A DNA stretch of 64,000 nucleotides from CBDCVO01 sp965223085 (GTDB lineage Bacteria; Pseudomonadota; Gammaproteobacteria; Ga0077536). The stretch is from positions 1,178,001-1,242,000 of the forward strand of contig OZ244981.1 of NCBI GenBank assembly GCA_965223085.1, in the 5' to 3' direction. The notes under the pieces were generated by a model, which was given only the letters and a program-made list of their open reading frames with translations, was not told the DNA's origin and did no database searches. The stretch's first letter is position 1; the number at the start of each line of letters is the position of its first letter. Below, piece by piece: positions 42,061 through 50,733 of this stretch. The position numbers and the translations under genes were made by a program.

Positions 42061-45000
42061 TCACCAAACATCGACATACGGCTTTCTGCCCGTGGTAACC
42101 GGGCCGGCACTGCGCAAACCACGCAGCAACCAGCGACGCGTCTCAAGCGGATCGATCACCGCATCGATTTCAAAGCCAGAAGCAACCGAAACCGCTTTAC
42201 CTTTCCGGTACATGCCTTCGAGCAGAGAATCGTATAAACTCGCGCGCGCTTGAGGGTCGGTCTCGTTTTCTAGTTCTTTGCGAAACCCCAACTCCACCGC
42301 GCCTTCTAAACCCATGGGCCCAAATTCTCCGGTCGGCCAAGCGATCGTTAACAACGGTCGATGCAAACCACCCCCTGCCATCGCTTGCGCACCGAGCCCG
42401 TAAGCTTTACGCAACACCACGGTCAGCAAAGGTACGGTCAAGTTCGCGCTCGCAAGAATCAAACGCGAGCCGCGGCGCACTGCCGCAGTCTTCTCGCTAT
42501 CCGGGCCTACCATGTAACCGGGGGTATCGCACAACGATACAATCGGCAACCCGAACGTGTCGCAGAGCTGCAAAAATCGCGCCCCTTTCTCGCCGCCCTC
42601 CCCATCTATGGCACCGCCTAAGTGGCGTGGGTCATTGGCGATCAATCCGAATGCTTCACCTTCAATGCGGACCAATGCGGTGATCAAACCAACGCCGTAA
42701 TGGGGCCGTAATTCCAACACAGAATCGTCGTCTGCGAGCGCGTTTATCACCGCGCGCACATCGTAGACACGCAGTCGATTCTCAGGGATAAGGTGACGCA
42801 ATAAACGTTGATCTGCGCAGCTCCAATGTGCACGCGGACCCTGAAAATAGGCCAACAATTCGCGCGCGACCGCAGTCGCTTCGACTTCGTTTTCAACCGC
42901 GATATCAACCACACCGTTTGCCGTCTGCACGTCGATGGGTCCAATATCTTCCGGTTGAAAACGCCCAAGTCCGCCGCCGGCGATCATCGCGGGGCCGGCA
43001 AGACCGATGTTCGAATTTGCCGTTGCAATCGTCACATCCGCGCACCCGAAGATGATCGCGTTGCCGGCAAAACAGCGGCCAGAATTGACCGCAATGCGCG
43101 GCGCGACGCCGCTCAACTGCGGCCATGTTGCAAAAGTTGGAATGTCGAGCCAACTCATCATGAGATCATCGGTGTCGACATCACCCGGTCGGCCGCCCCC
43201 GCCTTCGGTAAAAAATACCACCGGCAGTGCCCACTCAGCCGCGATCTCGAAGAGACGATCCTTTTTCTTGTGATTCGTATGGCCTTGGGTGCCCGCCAAT
43301 ACCGTGTAGTCGTAGGCGAGTACCGCACAACGTGCCTTCTGGTCGCCGAATTCCGCGGCGTTCACCGTACCGATACCCGCGATCATGCCGTCAGCGGGCG
43401 TTGCTACCATGAGGTCGTCCACAGTACGGCGACGGCGCTGAGCGGCGAGCGCAAGCGCCCCATATTCGATAAAGCTATCCGGGTCCAGCAAATCCGCGAC
43501 GTTTTCTCGAGCCGTACGACAATTTATTTTGCGACGTTTCGCAACCGCTTGAGGTCGGTTTGAATCTAAACCATAGGCGTGCCGGGCGTACACTTCATCT
43601 ACATCGGCGCGTGGCGCCGCAAGATCGAAGCGTGTGTGTTCCGCCGTTACTGTTTCGCAATTTGCCTCTGACTCAAGAAACAGTAAAGGCACGCCTTCAT
43701 CGAGCGTATCACCCACTTCCGCGGCGATCCGCACGACCCGCCCACCGACTTCCGCGACGATGACGTGATGCATTTTCATCGCTTCTAGGGTCGCGAGTTC
43801 ATTTCCTGCATTGATGCTTTCGCCCAGCTCTACATCGATGCTCACGACACTGCCACGTAGCGGCGCCGCTACGACAACCGTACCGGGGGGCGCAGTAATA
43901 GTCGGCGAGGCGGCCTTAGGTAGCGCCGGCAAGGAAACGGTCGCCGTATGCTCATAAGTTGCCGCCCGCGCTTTGAGTGATACTAAGTTTTGCGCAACGA
44001 ATTGCGTGCTCGCTGTTCCGGCGAGAAAAGCAGGCTCCGCTAGCACAGCACGTAAAAAGGACAAGTTATTGGGTACGCCGACGATCACACATTCAGCTGC
44101 GGCACGCTGCGCACATCGCACTGTTGCAACGAACTCATCGTTCGCGTTGTGCACGATCAATTTTGCGAGCAAAGAATCATAGCGTGAATTGGTAGCGTAG
44201 CCAGCATAAGCCGCGGTATCGACGCGTACATGTGGACCGCTCGCAAGTTCAAAATGCTGCAACTGGCCGCCCGTTGGACGCGGCGAACCGTCGTCGTCTA
44301 AGGTCTCCGCGTTGATGCGAAGTTGGATCGCGTAACCGCGCGGCGATGGAATATCGTTTGCTAGGTCCAAATCTGGCAGCGAAGCGCCAGCCGCAATCTG
44401 TAATTGCAGACTAATCAGGTCTAAACCGAGAATTGCTTCGGTTACCGTGTGTTCGACCTGAACGCGCGCATTCGCTTCGAGAAAATAGAACGTGTCAGTG
44501 CGCGGATCGAGTAAAAATTCGAATGTCCCGAGGCTACGGTAATCGCAAGCAGCGGCCATACGTACAGCAGCTTGCAAAATTTGCGCACGCGTCGGTGCCG
44601 CTAAATTCAATGCTGGCGCGAATTCGATGAGTTTTTGATAGCGACGCTGAATTGAACAATCGCGTTCCCATAAGTGCGTTACGCCTCCCCGCCCGTCGCC
44701 AAGAATTTGCACTTCGATGTGACGCGCATCGGCGAGGAAACGTTCAGCATAGATGCCAGGGTCACCAAACGCTGCCTGCGCCTCATTGCGAGCCTCCTGG
44801 CACGCGACAGCCACATCGGTGTCGGCGCTGATAACTCGCATGCCGCGACCACCACCACCGGCCGTCGCTTTAATCACAATTGTCGCATTCTCACCGAGGT
44901 GTTCTCGAAACGCTGTGATCTGTGCCGCACTGGTGACGGCTTCCGAGGCTTCTAAGACGGCAACGTTCAAATCGCTTGCGTAGGTGCGCGCTCTCAGCTT

Positions 45001-45345
45001 GTCGCCGAAGCGTTCGAGTTGGGCTGCGGTCGGCCCGATAAAACTCAACCCGTTGCGGGTACAAAACGCCCCAAATTCCGCATTTTCGGCGAGGAAGCCG
45101 TACCCAGGATGTAGCGCATCACAGTCGTTATGCAAGGCACAATCGATGATTGCGCGTTGATCGAGATAGGCCGCAACCCCGGAACCAGGCAAGGCAACAA
45201 CACGATCGCCATGACGCAAATGCCCACCATCACAATCGTCTGTGGCGTGTACAACAACCGTCTCGATCCCGAGTACAGCGGCGGTGCGCGCGATGCGCAG
45301 CGCAATTTCACCGCGATTGGCGATCAAAAGGCGTTTAATCATCAT
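42061..45345 (-). CDS. Single-chain biotin-dependent acyl-CoA carboxylase
   Basis: A 1094-aa enzyme with all parts of a carboxylase in one chain. Biotin carboxylase is about 1-455: IKRLLIANRGEIALRIAR, the glycine-rich ATP loop GGGGRGM (163-169), and VQVEHTVTE. A biotinyl domain follows (about 485-560) with EAMKM and biotin Lys524. The carboxyltransferase pair fills about 600-1094, with FFTEGGGGRPGD in the N half and GGEKGARFLQL, CDTPGYMVGP in the C half. This order is that of the long-chain acyl-CoA carboxylase (LCC) type, not the usual split subunits. Substrate length cannot be read off. Start is ATG 45345 or 45342. It is monocistronic. Confidence 0.9.
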   Translation of the reverse strand: MMIKRLLIANRGEIALRIARTAAVLGIETVVVHATDDCDGGHLRHGDRVVALPGSGVAAYLDQRAIIDCALHNDCDALHPGYGFLAENAEFGAFCTRNGLSFIGPTAAQLERFGDKLRARTYASDLNVAVLEASEAVTSAAQITAFREHLGENATIVIKATAGGGGRGMRVISADTDVAVACQEARNEAQAAFGDPGIYAERFLADARHIEVQILGDGRGGVTHLWERDCSIQRRYQKLIEFAPALNLAAPTRAQILQAAVRMAAACDYRSLGTFEFLLDPRTDTFYFLEANARVQVEHTVTEAILGLDLISLQLQIAAGASLPDLDLANDIPSPRGYAIQLRINAETLDDDGSPRPTGGQLQHFELASGPHVRVDTAAYAGYATNSRYDSLLAKLIVHNANDEFVATVRCAQRAAAECVIVGVPNNLSFLRAVLAEPAFLAGTASTQFVAQNLVSLKARAATYEHTATVSLPALPKAASPTITAPPGTVVVAAPLRGSVVSIDVELGESINAGNELATLEAMKMHHVIVAEVGGRVVRIAAEVGDTLDEGVPLLFLESEANCETVTAEHTRFDLAAPRADVDEVYARHAYGLDSNRPQAVAKRRKINCRTARENVADLLDPDSFIEYGALALAAQRRRRTVDDLMVATPADGMIAGIGTVNAAEFGDQKARCAVLAYDYTVLAGTQGHTNHKKKDRLFEIAAEWALPVVFFTEGGGGRPGDVDTDDLMMSWLDIPTFATWPQLSGVAPRIAVNSGRCFAGNAIIFGCADVTIATANSNIGLAGPAMIAGGGLGRFQPEDIGPIDVQTANGVVDIAVENEVEATAVARELLAYFQGPRAHWSCADQRLLRHLIPENRLRVYDVRAVINALADDDSVLELRPHYGVGLITALVRIEGEAFGLIANDPRHLGGAIDGEGGEKGARFLQLCDTFGLPIVSLCDTPGYMVGPDSEKTAAVRRGSRLILASANLTVPLLTVVLRKAYGLGAQAMAGGGLHRPLLTIAWPTGEFGPMGLEGAVELGFRKELENETDPQARASLYDSLLEGMYRKGKAVSVASGFEIDAVIDPLETRRWLLRGLRSAGPVTTGRKPYVDVW

Positions 45346-45464
45346 GCATTATCGACCCCCGCAGGCCCTCAATCACGGCAGCATTGCAAGAATCACACGA
45401 TTAACGGACCCTGAAAATCGCGTAACATCGACACCTCTGCAACAACCAGCGATGAGATACGCAT

Positions 45465-45824
45465 ATGACGAACCTCGCTAATACCTTAAACGAATACGGG
45501 GCGCGAGCCTATTTGCTCACCTGCAGTGCGAACGGCCCACACACTAGCTTCGTCGATGTCGCGCTAAGCGACGGCGAGCTACAATTCTATTTGAGCCGTA
45601 CTGCGCAAAAAAACGTCACCACAAACCCCAACGTTTCTTTGCTCTGGCCGCCTACTGCGCCCGGCGGGTACGGCATGATCGTAAACGGCGTCGTGCGCCG
45701 AGAAAACCCATTAGGCGAGCGTTCCAGCATGACGATCACGAAATCTGTTTTGCATCGACCGGGGCGTGCACAAATACCCGACTCGCCGTGTGAGTCAGAC
45801 TGCAAAATGCTGGCGCTCGGCTAG
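45465..45824 (+). CDS. Small pyridoxamine-5'-phosphate-oxidase-like protein
   Basis: A 119-aa protein with the start of a flavin split-barrel: YGARAYLLTCSANGPHTSFV, then LQFYLSRTAQKNVTTNPNVSLLWPP. It resembles PPOX-class proteins that bind FMN, F420 or heme, but is short, and its C-terminus (CESDCKMLALG) is unusual. It overlaps cutA by 4 bp at the 3' end (opposite strand), and is divergent from the carboxylase gene. Function unknown. Confidence 0.6.
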   Translation: MTNLANTLNEYGARAYLLTCSANGPHTSFVDVALSDGELQFYLSRTAQKNVTTNPNVSLLWPPTAPGGYGMIVNGVVRRENPLGERSSMTITKSVLHRPGRAQIPDSPCESDCKMLALG

Positions 45825-46141
45825 CCCGCCATAGTTTCTCCTGCGATCCAGTCTGCATACGCTGAGTTAGCGGCGACTTCCCAGCTTAGTACGCAGGGTA
45901 CTTCATAGGGATGATGCGCGGTCACATACGCTTCGACACGGGGGCGCAGTTGCGCAGTTGTTTTTAATATCCCCACCAACTCATCATCGTTATTAATCTC
46001 ACCTTCCCACCAATAACAGCTTTCTATGGGCATTAGGTTCGCACAAGCGATCCACCGATTCCTCATCAAAGCATCGATGATATTTCGCGCCGTTGCCGCG
46101 TCGGGAAAAGTCACGTAGACGAGCGTAATCATAGCGTTCAC
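45821..46141 (-). CDS. cutA: CutA1 family protein
   Basis: Small trimeric ferredoxin-fold protein (106 aa), linked to divalent-cation tolerance in E. coli though its function is debated. Signatures: VTFPDAATARNI, WIACANLMPIESCYWWEGEI and HPYEVPCVL. Start could be 46141 or the internal ATG at 46132 (MITLVYVT). It is convergent with the PPOX-like gene. Confidence 0.92.
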   Translation of the reverse strand: MNAMITLVYVTFPDAATARNIIDALMRNRWIACANLMPIESCYWWEGEINNDDELVGILKTTAQLRPRVEAYVTAHHPYEVPCVLSWEVAANSAYADWIAGETMAG

Positions 46142-46535
46142 ATCCGTAAAAAGAGCTTGCTTTCAAGTGAATCACATCGAATCAGGTCATGGACAAAAGT
46201 TCACTGCCGGCCCAAAAAGTTCTTTTCTCAGCCTGCAACTGCAGTGTTTGAGCCCGCTAGCGGAACCGCACTAGGGAATAACTATCGATTACTGCTTGCT
46301 GACGGTTTATCGCGCAGGAATCGTTGTTCTATCTTTTGGGAACAATTCCGCCTATACTGCCGCCGAAGGTTAGGCGCCAGGGAGCTGGCGCCGTCGCTTT
46401 AAGGCCGTCTCCCTCCTCGATAGACTTCCTATTGGCTCTGACGCATAGTCGCGCAGATGGCCAGCAATGACCACCTAACGAGGGTCAATGTTCTAGCCGC
46501 CTTCAATATCTCATTTCTCAAGTAGGATTAGCACA
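46142..46535 (+). other. Long leader and promoter region of the RRM gene
   Basis: About 390 bp between cutA (minus) and the RNA-binding protein gene (plus). A good -10 box TATACT is at 46353-46358, without a clear -35 at proper spacing. Transcription from it would give a leader of about 170 bases, which starts with the hairpin at 46373-46392. No gene is seen in this stretch. Confidence 0.5.
46373..46392 (+). promoter_or_regulatory. GGA-loop hairpin in the RRM-gene leader
   Basis: GGCGCCAG and CTGGCGCC form a perfect 8-bp stem closing a GGAG tetraloop. A GGA in a hairpin loop is the recognition pattern of CsrA/RsmA, so post-transcriptional control is possible; it could also only stabilise the RNA. 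Confidence 0.5.
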
Positions 46536-46790
46536 ATGAATCTATATGTCGGCAACTTGCCGTACTCGGTCACTGAAGATCAATTGCGACAGTCGTTTGG
46601 AGAGTTCGGTGAAGTCTCGAGCGTCAGCTTGATTACGGATAAATTTTCCGGTCAATCAAAGGGTTTCGGCTTCGTCGAAATGACCAGCAATGCCGCAGCA
46701 GATGCGGCTATTAAAGCCTTGAATGAAAGTGACATGGGTGGTCGTCGCATTAAAGTTAATCAAGCGAAACCGCGTAATTCGCGCCGTTAA
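46536..46790 (+). CDS. Single-RRM RNA-binding protein
   Basis: An 84-aa protein made of one RNA-recognition motif with a short basic tail (KPRNSRR). RNP2 is LYVGNLPY (3-10) and RNP1 is KGFGFVEM (42-49), both with the aromatic residues that stack on RNA. Related bacterial proteins (the Rbp type first described in cyanobacteria) are often cold-inducible RNA chaperones. It is monocistronic, with AGGA upstream of the start and a hairpin after the stop. Confidence 0.93.
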   Translation: MNLYVGNLPYSVTEDQLRQSFGEFGEVSSVSLITDKFSGQSKGFGFVEMTSNAAADAAIKALNESDMGGRRIKVNQAKPRNSRR

Positions 46791-46803
46791 GCGCACCAGG
46801 TAT

Positions 46804-46829
46804 CGGCGGAACACAGCGTGCTTCCGCCG
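46804..46829 (+). terminator. Stem-loop after the RRM gene
   Basis: CGGCGGAA (46804-46811) pairs with TTCCGCCG (46822-46829) over a 10-base loop, followed by GCACTTT. It lies between two convergent genes; the T tract is short. Confidence 0.5.
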
Positions 46830-46843
46830 GCACTTTACAATCG

Positions 46844-47407
46844 CTAATACATTCCCGTTTGCAAACGCGCCGCCTCGGACATCATATCGATGCTCCAGGG
46901 AGGATCAAACACCAATTGCACCTCGACTTCGGTGACATTGGGTATTTGACAAATTTTCGTGTAAACATCGTCGACGAGAATCGGCCCCATGCCGCAGCCC
47001 GGTGCTGTCAGTGTCATGTCGACTTCAACGCGATTCGCACCCGGCTCTAAGGGTTTAACCTCGCAGCGATATATCAACCCCAGTTCGACAATATTGATCG
47101 GGATCTCAGGGTCATAGCAGGTCGCAAGCTGTGCCCACACCAAACTTTCGTCAACACTACCGTCCTTGGCGCTAGACGCTTGTGCGGCCGGTAGTTGCTC
47201 CACTTCGATGCCAATTGCATCGGCGTCCTCTCCGGCGATGCGGGCGAGCTTACCGTTGACGTTGACCGTTACCGTGCCGCCCAAAGCCTGGGTGACAAAC
47301 ACCGTCATGCCAGCGCTAAGCAAGATCGGATGTCCGTCTGGGATTAATATCGCTTCGCAGTCGCGTGCGACGGTGATCGGTTGCGTGTAATCGGGTGCCG
47401 CGGTCAT
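46844..47407 (-). CDS. sufT: Fe-S maturation protein SufT
   Basis: A 187-aa protein with an N-terminal barrel-like part (about 1-80, IPDGHPILLSAGMTVFVTQA) and a C-terminal DUF59/MIP18 domain: YDPEIPINIVELGLIY and MTLTAPGCGMGPIL, with the conserved Cys. SufT assists maturation of [4Fe-4S] proteins. It is the last gene of the SUF operon, 10 bp after sufS. Confidence 0.9.
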   Translation of the reverse strand: MTAAPDYTQPITVARDCEAILIPDGHPILLSAGMTVFVTQALGGTVTVNVNGKLARIAGEDADAIGIEVEQLPAAQASSAKDGSVDESLVWAQLATCYDPEIPINIVELGLIYRCEVKPLEPGANRVEVDMTLTAPGCGMGPILVDDVYTKICQIPNVTEVEVQLVFDPPWSIDMMSEAARLQTGMY

Positions 47408-47417
47408 GGCTCAAGCG

Positions 47418-48668
47418 TTAGCGCAATAACTCGCGCGCTTTCGCGAGGCCTGCCATGAGCGCATCGACATCCTCGCGTCGATTGTAGATCGAAAATGACG
47501 CGCGTGCGGTTCCTTCTATCCCGAAGCGTTCCATCACCGGCATCGCACAATGATGGCCGGTGCGGATCGCGATACCTTGGTGATCAAGCAATAAACCGAG
47601 GTCGTGCGGATGCGTACCGTCGATCAGAAACGAGAGCACAGCACATTTCTCCCGTGCGGTTCCGACGACACGCAAACCATCGATGGTCAAAGCTTTATCT
47701 GTTGCATACTGAAGCAGCGCGTGTTCGTGCCGCAACGCCGCTGCGAAATCTATTTCGTTTACGTAGTCGATCGCCGCACCTAGACCCACGGCTCCTGCAA
47801 TATGCGGTGTGCCTGCTTCGAACTTGTGGGGTGGATCATTGTACTCAGTACCTGCGAAGCTCACGGTGCGAATCATGTCACCGCCGCTTTGGTACGGCGT
47901 CATCTCCTCGAGTAGGGACTGCCGTCCATACAAAACGCCAAAGCCCGTAGGACCAAATAACTTGTGACTCGAAAATGCATAGAAATCGCAGTTCAGCGCG
48001 TGCACGTCGACATTCATGTGAGCCACCGCTTGCGCGCCGTCAATAACCGTGACCGCGCCGACTTCACGTGCGTGCCGAATACATTCCACGACGGGGTTAA
48101 TCGTACCGAGCGCGTTTGAGACGTGACCCAGCGCACATATCTTTGTACGCTCGTTGAGCAAACTAGCGAAGGCATCAAAAATTAGCTCGCCCGCGTCGTT
48201 TATCGGGGCTACTTTGAGTTTCGCACCAGTTCGTGCGCACAAAATCTGCCACGGCACGATATTCGAATGGTGCTCCGATTCCCCGACTAATACCTCATCT
48301 CCCGACCTTAACTTGCAAGCCCCATAGCTGTGAGCCACCAGATTGATGGCTTCGGTCGTACCGCGGGTAAAAATAACTTCATTGCTGCTGTGTGCGTTGA
48401 TAAACGCCCGCACTTTCTCACGCGCTCCCTCATAAGCGGCGGTTGCATCTGCGCTAAGCGTGTGAACACCGCGGTGAACATTGGCGTTTTCATGCCCGTA
48501 GTACCGGGTTAGCGCCTCGATTACGGCCTGCGGCTTTTGCGTCGTCGCAGCGTTATCGAGATACACTAGCGCTTGGCCGTTAATCTCACGCTGGAGTAGC
48601 GGAAAATCCGCACGAATATCGTCGCTTCGGAACATCGTGCGTTCAGTCGCCACAGCCGTTTCGCTCAT
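47418..48668 (-). CDS. sufS: Cysteine desulfurase SufS
   Basis: PLP enzyme (416 aa) that takes sulfur from cysteine for Fe-S assembly. The PLP lysine is Lys236 (FSSHKLFGPTG). The persulfide-forming cysteine is Cys374 (RTGHHCAMPVM), of the class II type that needs SufE or SufU as sulfur acceptor; neither gene is in this operon. YLDNAATTQKP is the N-terminal signature. It overlaps sufD by 4 bp. Confidence 0.96.
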   Translation of the reverse strand: MSETAVATERTMFRSDDIRADFPLLQREINGQALVYLDNAATTQKPQAVIEALTRYYGHENANVHRGVHTLSADATAAYEGAREKVRAFINAHSSNEVIFTRGTTEAINLVAHSYGACKLRSGDEVLVGESEHHSNIVPWQILCARTGAKLKVAPINDAGELIFDAFASLLNERTKICALGHVSNALGTINPVVECIRHAREVGAVTVIDGAQAVAHMNVDVHALNCDFYAFSSHKLFGPTGFGVLYGRQSLLEEMTPYQSGGDMIRTVSFAGTEYNDPPHKFEAGTPHIAGAVGLGAAIDYVNEIDFAAALRHEHALLQYATDKALTIDGLRVVGTAREKCAVLSFLIDGTHPHDLGLLLDHQGIAIRTGHHCAMPVMERFGIEGTARASFSIYNRREDVDALMAGLAKARELLR

Positions 48669-49984
48669 GCTGCGATCTCATAATGCAAATCTTCACTGAC
48701 CAAACCGGCACTGCCTGCGACTTGCCGCGCCACCCATTGGCGCACCTCGGCCCACGGCAAAGGTTCGATAACCGCTTGCGCGAAACCGAAAGTCAACAAC
48801 CCCCGGGCAGTCGCTTCCTCCACGCCGCGCGAGCGCAAATAGAATAACGCCGCGTCATCCAATTGCCCTACGGTCGCTCCATGAGCACAACTAACATCGT
48901 CGGCGTAGATTTCGAGCTCGGGTTTGGTATCTATTTCAGCCAATGCAGACAATAGCAAATTGTTACTCATCTGCCGCGCGGTGATTTTTTGCGCGTCTTG
49001 CTGCACATTGATTTTGCCCCGAAAAACGCCGCGACCATTGCCGTCGGCGATACCTTTGTAGATCTCGGTCGAATGGGTGTTGCTCGCGGCGTGATCGATG
49101 CGGGTATGGTGGTCGAGGTGCTGGCCGTCTTGGGCGACAAACAATCCGTCCAACCGCACCGTACTACCCGGCGCCACCAAAGTGGCACTAATGTCCAGAC
49201 GCGCGAGCGCGCCGCCGAACATGCACGAAACGCTCCGCACATCGCTGTCTCGGTAAGCGGTGATAGTTAAGTTGCCGATGTGATGTGCTTGTTTCGTCTC
49301 GCATTGCAGACGCGCGTGACGGACGCGAGCGCCGCTCTGGGCTTTGATCTCGCACCACGCGTTCGTCAACTGTTGGGCACCCGGTAAACCGCAATGGGTC
49401 TCGACGATATCGATCGCGCTGTGTTCGTTGGCGCGCACTAGCAAGCGGGGCACCTGCATAAAAGCTTGGCTAGAACTAGTGGAGATAAACACGACATGCA
49501 AAGTAGTAGCGCAGCTCCGATGAGGAGCAACTTCGACGACAAGACCATCCTGGACAAACGCGGTATTCAACGCACCGAACGATGAGTCATCCCTATCTGA
49601 TTTTCCTAACAACGTAACTAGCGCGCCCGGATCATCGCGTCGCAGATCACCCAAAGTCTTGAGGACGACGTCTGCCTCGAGGCCACGAACATCGGATAAG
49701 GTCGGCCGATAGTGTCCGTTTACGAACACCACGCGGGCCGCATCCGGCACGTCTAGCGGTAGCGACGTGATGCCCACATCGTGAGGCTCGCTGAGTGGTG
49801 GTGCACCGAAAACTCGGCCATGCACCGCGCTGAGGTCTGTATATCGCCATGCTTCGTCACGGACGGTCGGTAAGCCCCTAGCGTAGACACTCGCCCAAGC
49901 GCGTTCCCGAATTTTTCGCAGCTGCGAAGCTTCATCCCGCCAAGCCGTGGCCGTGAGGGAACTCAATGACTCCAGCAACGCCAT
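48665..49984 (-). CDS. sufD: Fe-S cluster assembly scaffold subunit SufD
   Basis: SufD (439 aa) pairs with SufB and SufC in the SufBC2D scaffold. The beta-helical core lies about 150-400. The C-terminal motif EIYADDVSCAHGATVGQLD carries the conserved His and Asp residues, and DAALFYLRSRGV follows. The start ATG at 49984 shares one base with the sufC stop (TGATG), and the end overlaps sufS by 4 bp, so sufB-C-D-S are translationally coupled. Confidence 0.95.
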   Translation of the reverse strand: MALLESLSSLTATAWRDEASQLRKIRERAWASVYARGLPTVRDEAWRYTDLSAVHGRVFGAPPLSEPHDVGITSLPLDVPDAARVVFVNGHYRPTLSDVRGLEADVVLKTLGDLRRDDPGALVTLLGKSDRDDSSFGALNTAFVQDGLVVEVAPHRSCATTLHVVFISTSSSQAFMQVPRLLVRANEHSAIDIVETHCGLPGAQQLTNAWCEIKAQSGARVRHARLQCETKQAHHIGNLTITAYRDSDVRSVSCMFGGALARLDISATLVAPGSTVRLDGLFVAQDGQHLDHHTRIDHAASNTHSTEIYKGIADGNGRGVFRGKINVQQDAQKITARQMSNNLLLSALAEIDTKPELEIYADDVSCAHGATVGQLDDAALFYLRSRGVEEATARGLLTFGFAQAVIEPLPWAEVRQWVARQVAGSAGLVSEDLHYEIAA

Positions 49985-50733
49985 CAGGCCGCCTCGCTAG
50001 TTATCCAATCGTAACCTTTTGCTTCGAGCTCTCGCGCCAAATCACTAGAACCTGATTTAACAATCCGGCCGTTAGCTAACACGTGGACGAAATCCGGTAC
50101 GATATGATCGAGCAATCGTTGGTAGTGTGTGACTAAGACAAACGAGCGTTCCGCGTTGCGAAGCTGATTCACACCATCCGCGACCGCTTTCAAAGCATCG
50201 ATGTCGAGGCCCGAGTCAGTTTCGTCCAAGATAGCCAAACGTGGTTCGAGCACGCTCATCTGAAATACTTCGTTGCGTTTCTTTTCGCCGCCCGAAAAAC
50301 CCTCGTTTACAGGGCGATTTAAAAGATTTTCCTTCAGACCTACTTCGCGCGCTTTATACTTGACCATCGCGAGAAAATCCGCGGCGTTCAGCTCACCTTC
50401 GCCGCGATACTTGCGGATCCCGTTGAGGGCCGCCTTGAGCATGTAAATATTGTTAACTCCAGGTATCTCGATCGGGTACTGAAAAGCGAGAAACACACCT
50501 TCCCCCGCACGCTCTTCCGGGGCCAAGCTCAGCAGATCTTTGCCGTTTAAGCTAACCTCACCCTCTATGACGTCATAGCCACTACGTCCAGCGATGACAT
50601 GCGCCAGCGTGCTCTTACCCGACCCATTGGGGCCCATAATCGCGTGCACTTCGCCTGCCGCCACGCTCAAGTCGACACCACGCAAGATCGGCTTATCGTC
50701 GACCGTAACGTGAAGATTATCTATTTCTAACAT
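49984..50733 (-). CDS. sufC: Fe-S assembly ATPase SufC
   Basis: ABC-type ATPase (249 aa) of the SUF scaffold. Walker A is GPNGSGKS (34-41), the signature is FSGGEKKRNE, and Walker B is RLAILDETDSGLDIDAL. It has no membrane partner, as expected. It overlaps sufB by one base (TAATG) and sufD by one base. Confidence 0.97.
   Translation of the reverse strand: MLEIDNLHVTVDDKPILRGVDLSVAAGEVHAIMGPNGSGKSTLAHVIAGRSGYDVIEGEVSLNGKDLLSLAPEERAGEGVFLAFQYPIEIPGVNNIYMLKAALNGIRKYRGEGELNAADFLAMVKYKAREVGLKENLLNRPVNEGFSGGEKKRNEVFQMSVLEPRLAILDETDSGLDIDALKAVADGVNQLRNAERSFVLVTHYQRLLDHIVPDFVHVLANGRIVKSGSSDLARELEAKGYDWITSEAA

Noticed and set aside
42808..43563. 251-codon open frame antisense to the acyl-CoA carboxylase gene
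   Set aside because: It is the reverse-strand shadow of a strongly conserved coding region; the translation is rich in Arg/Cys/His and matches nothing, and no ribosome site is present.
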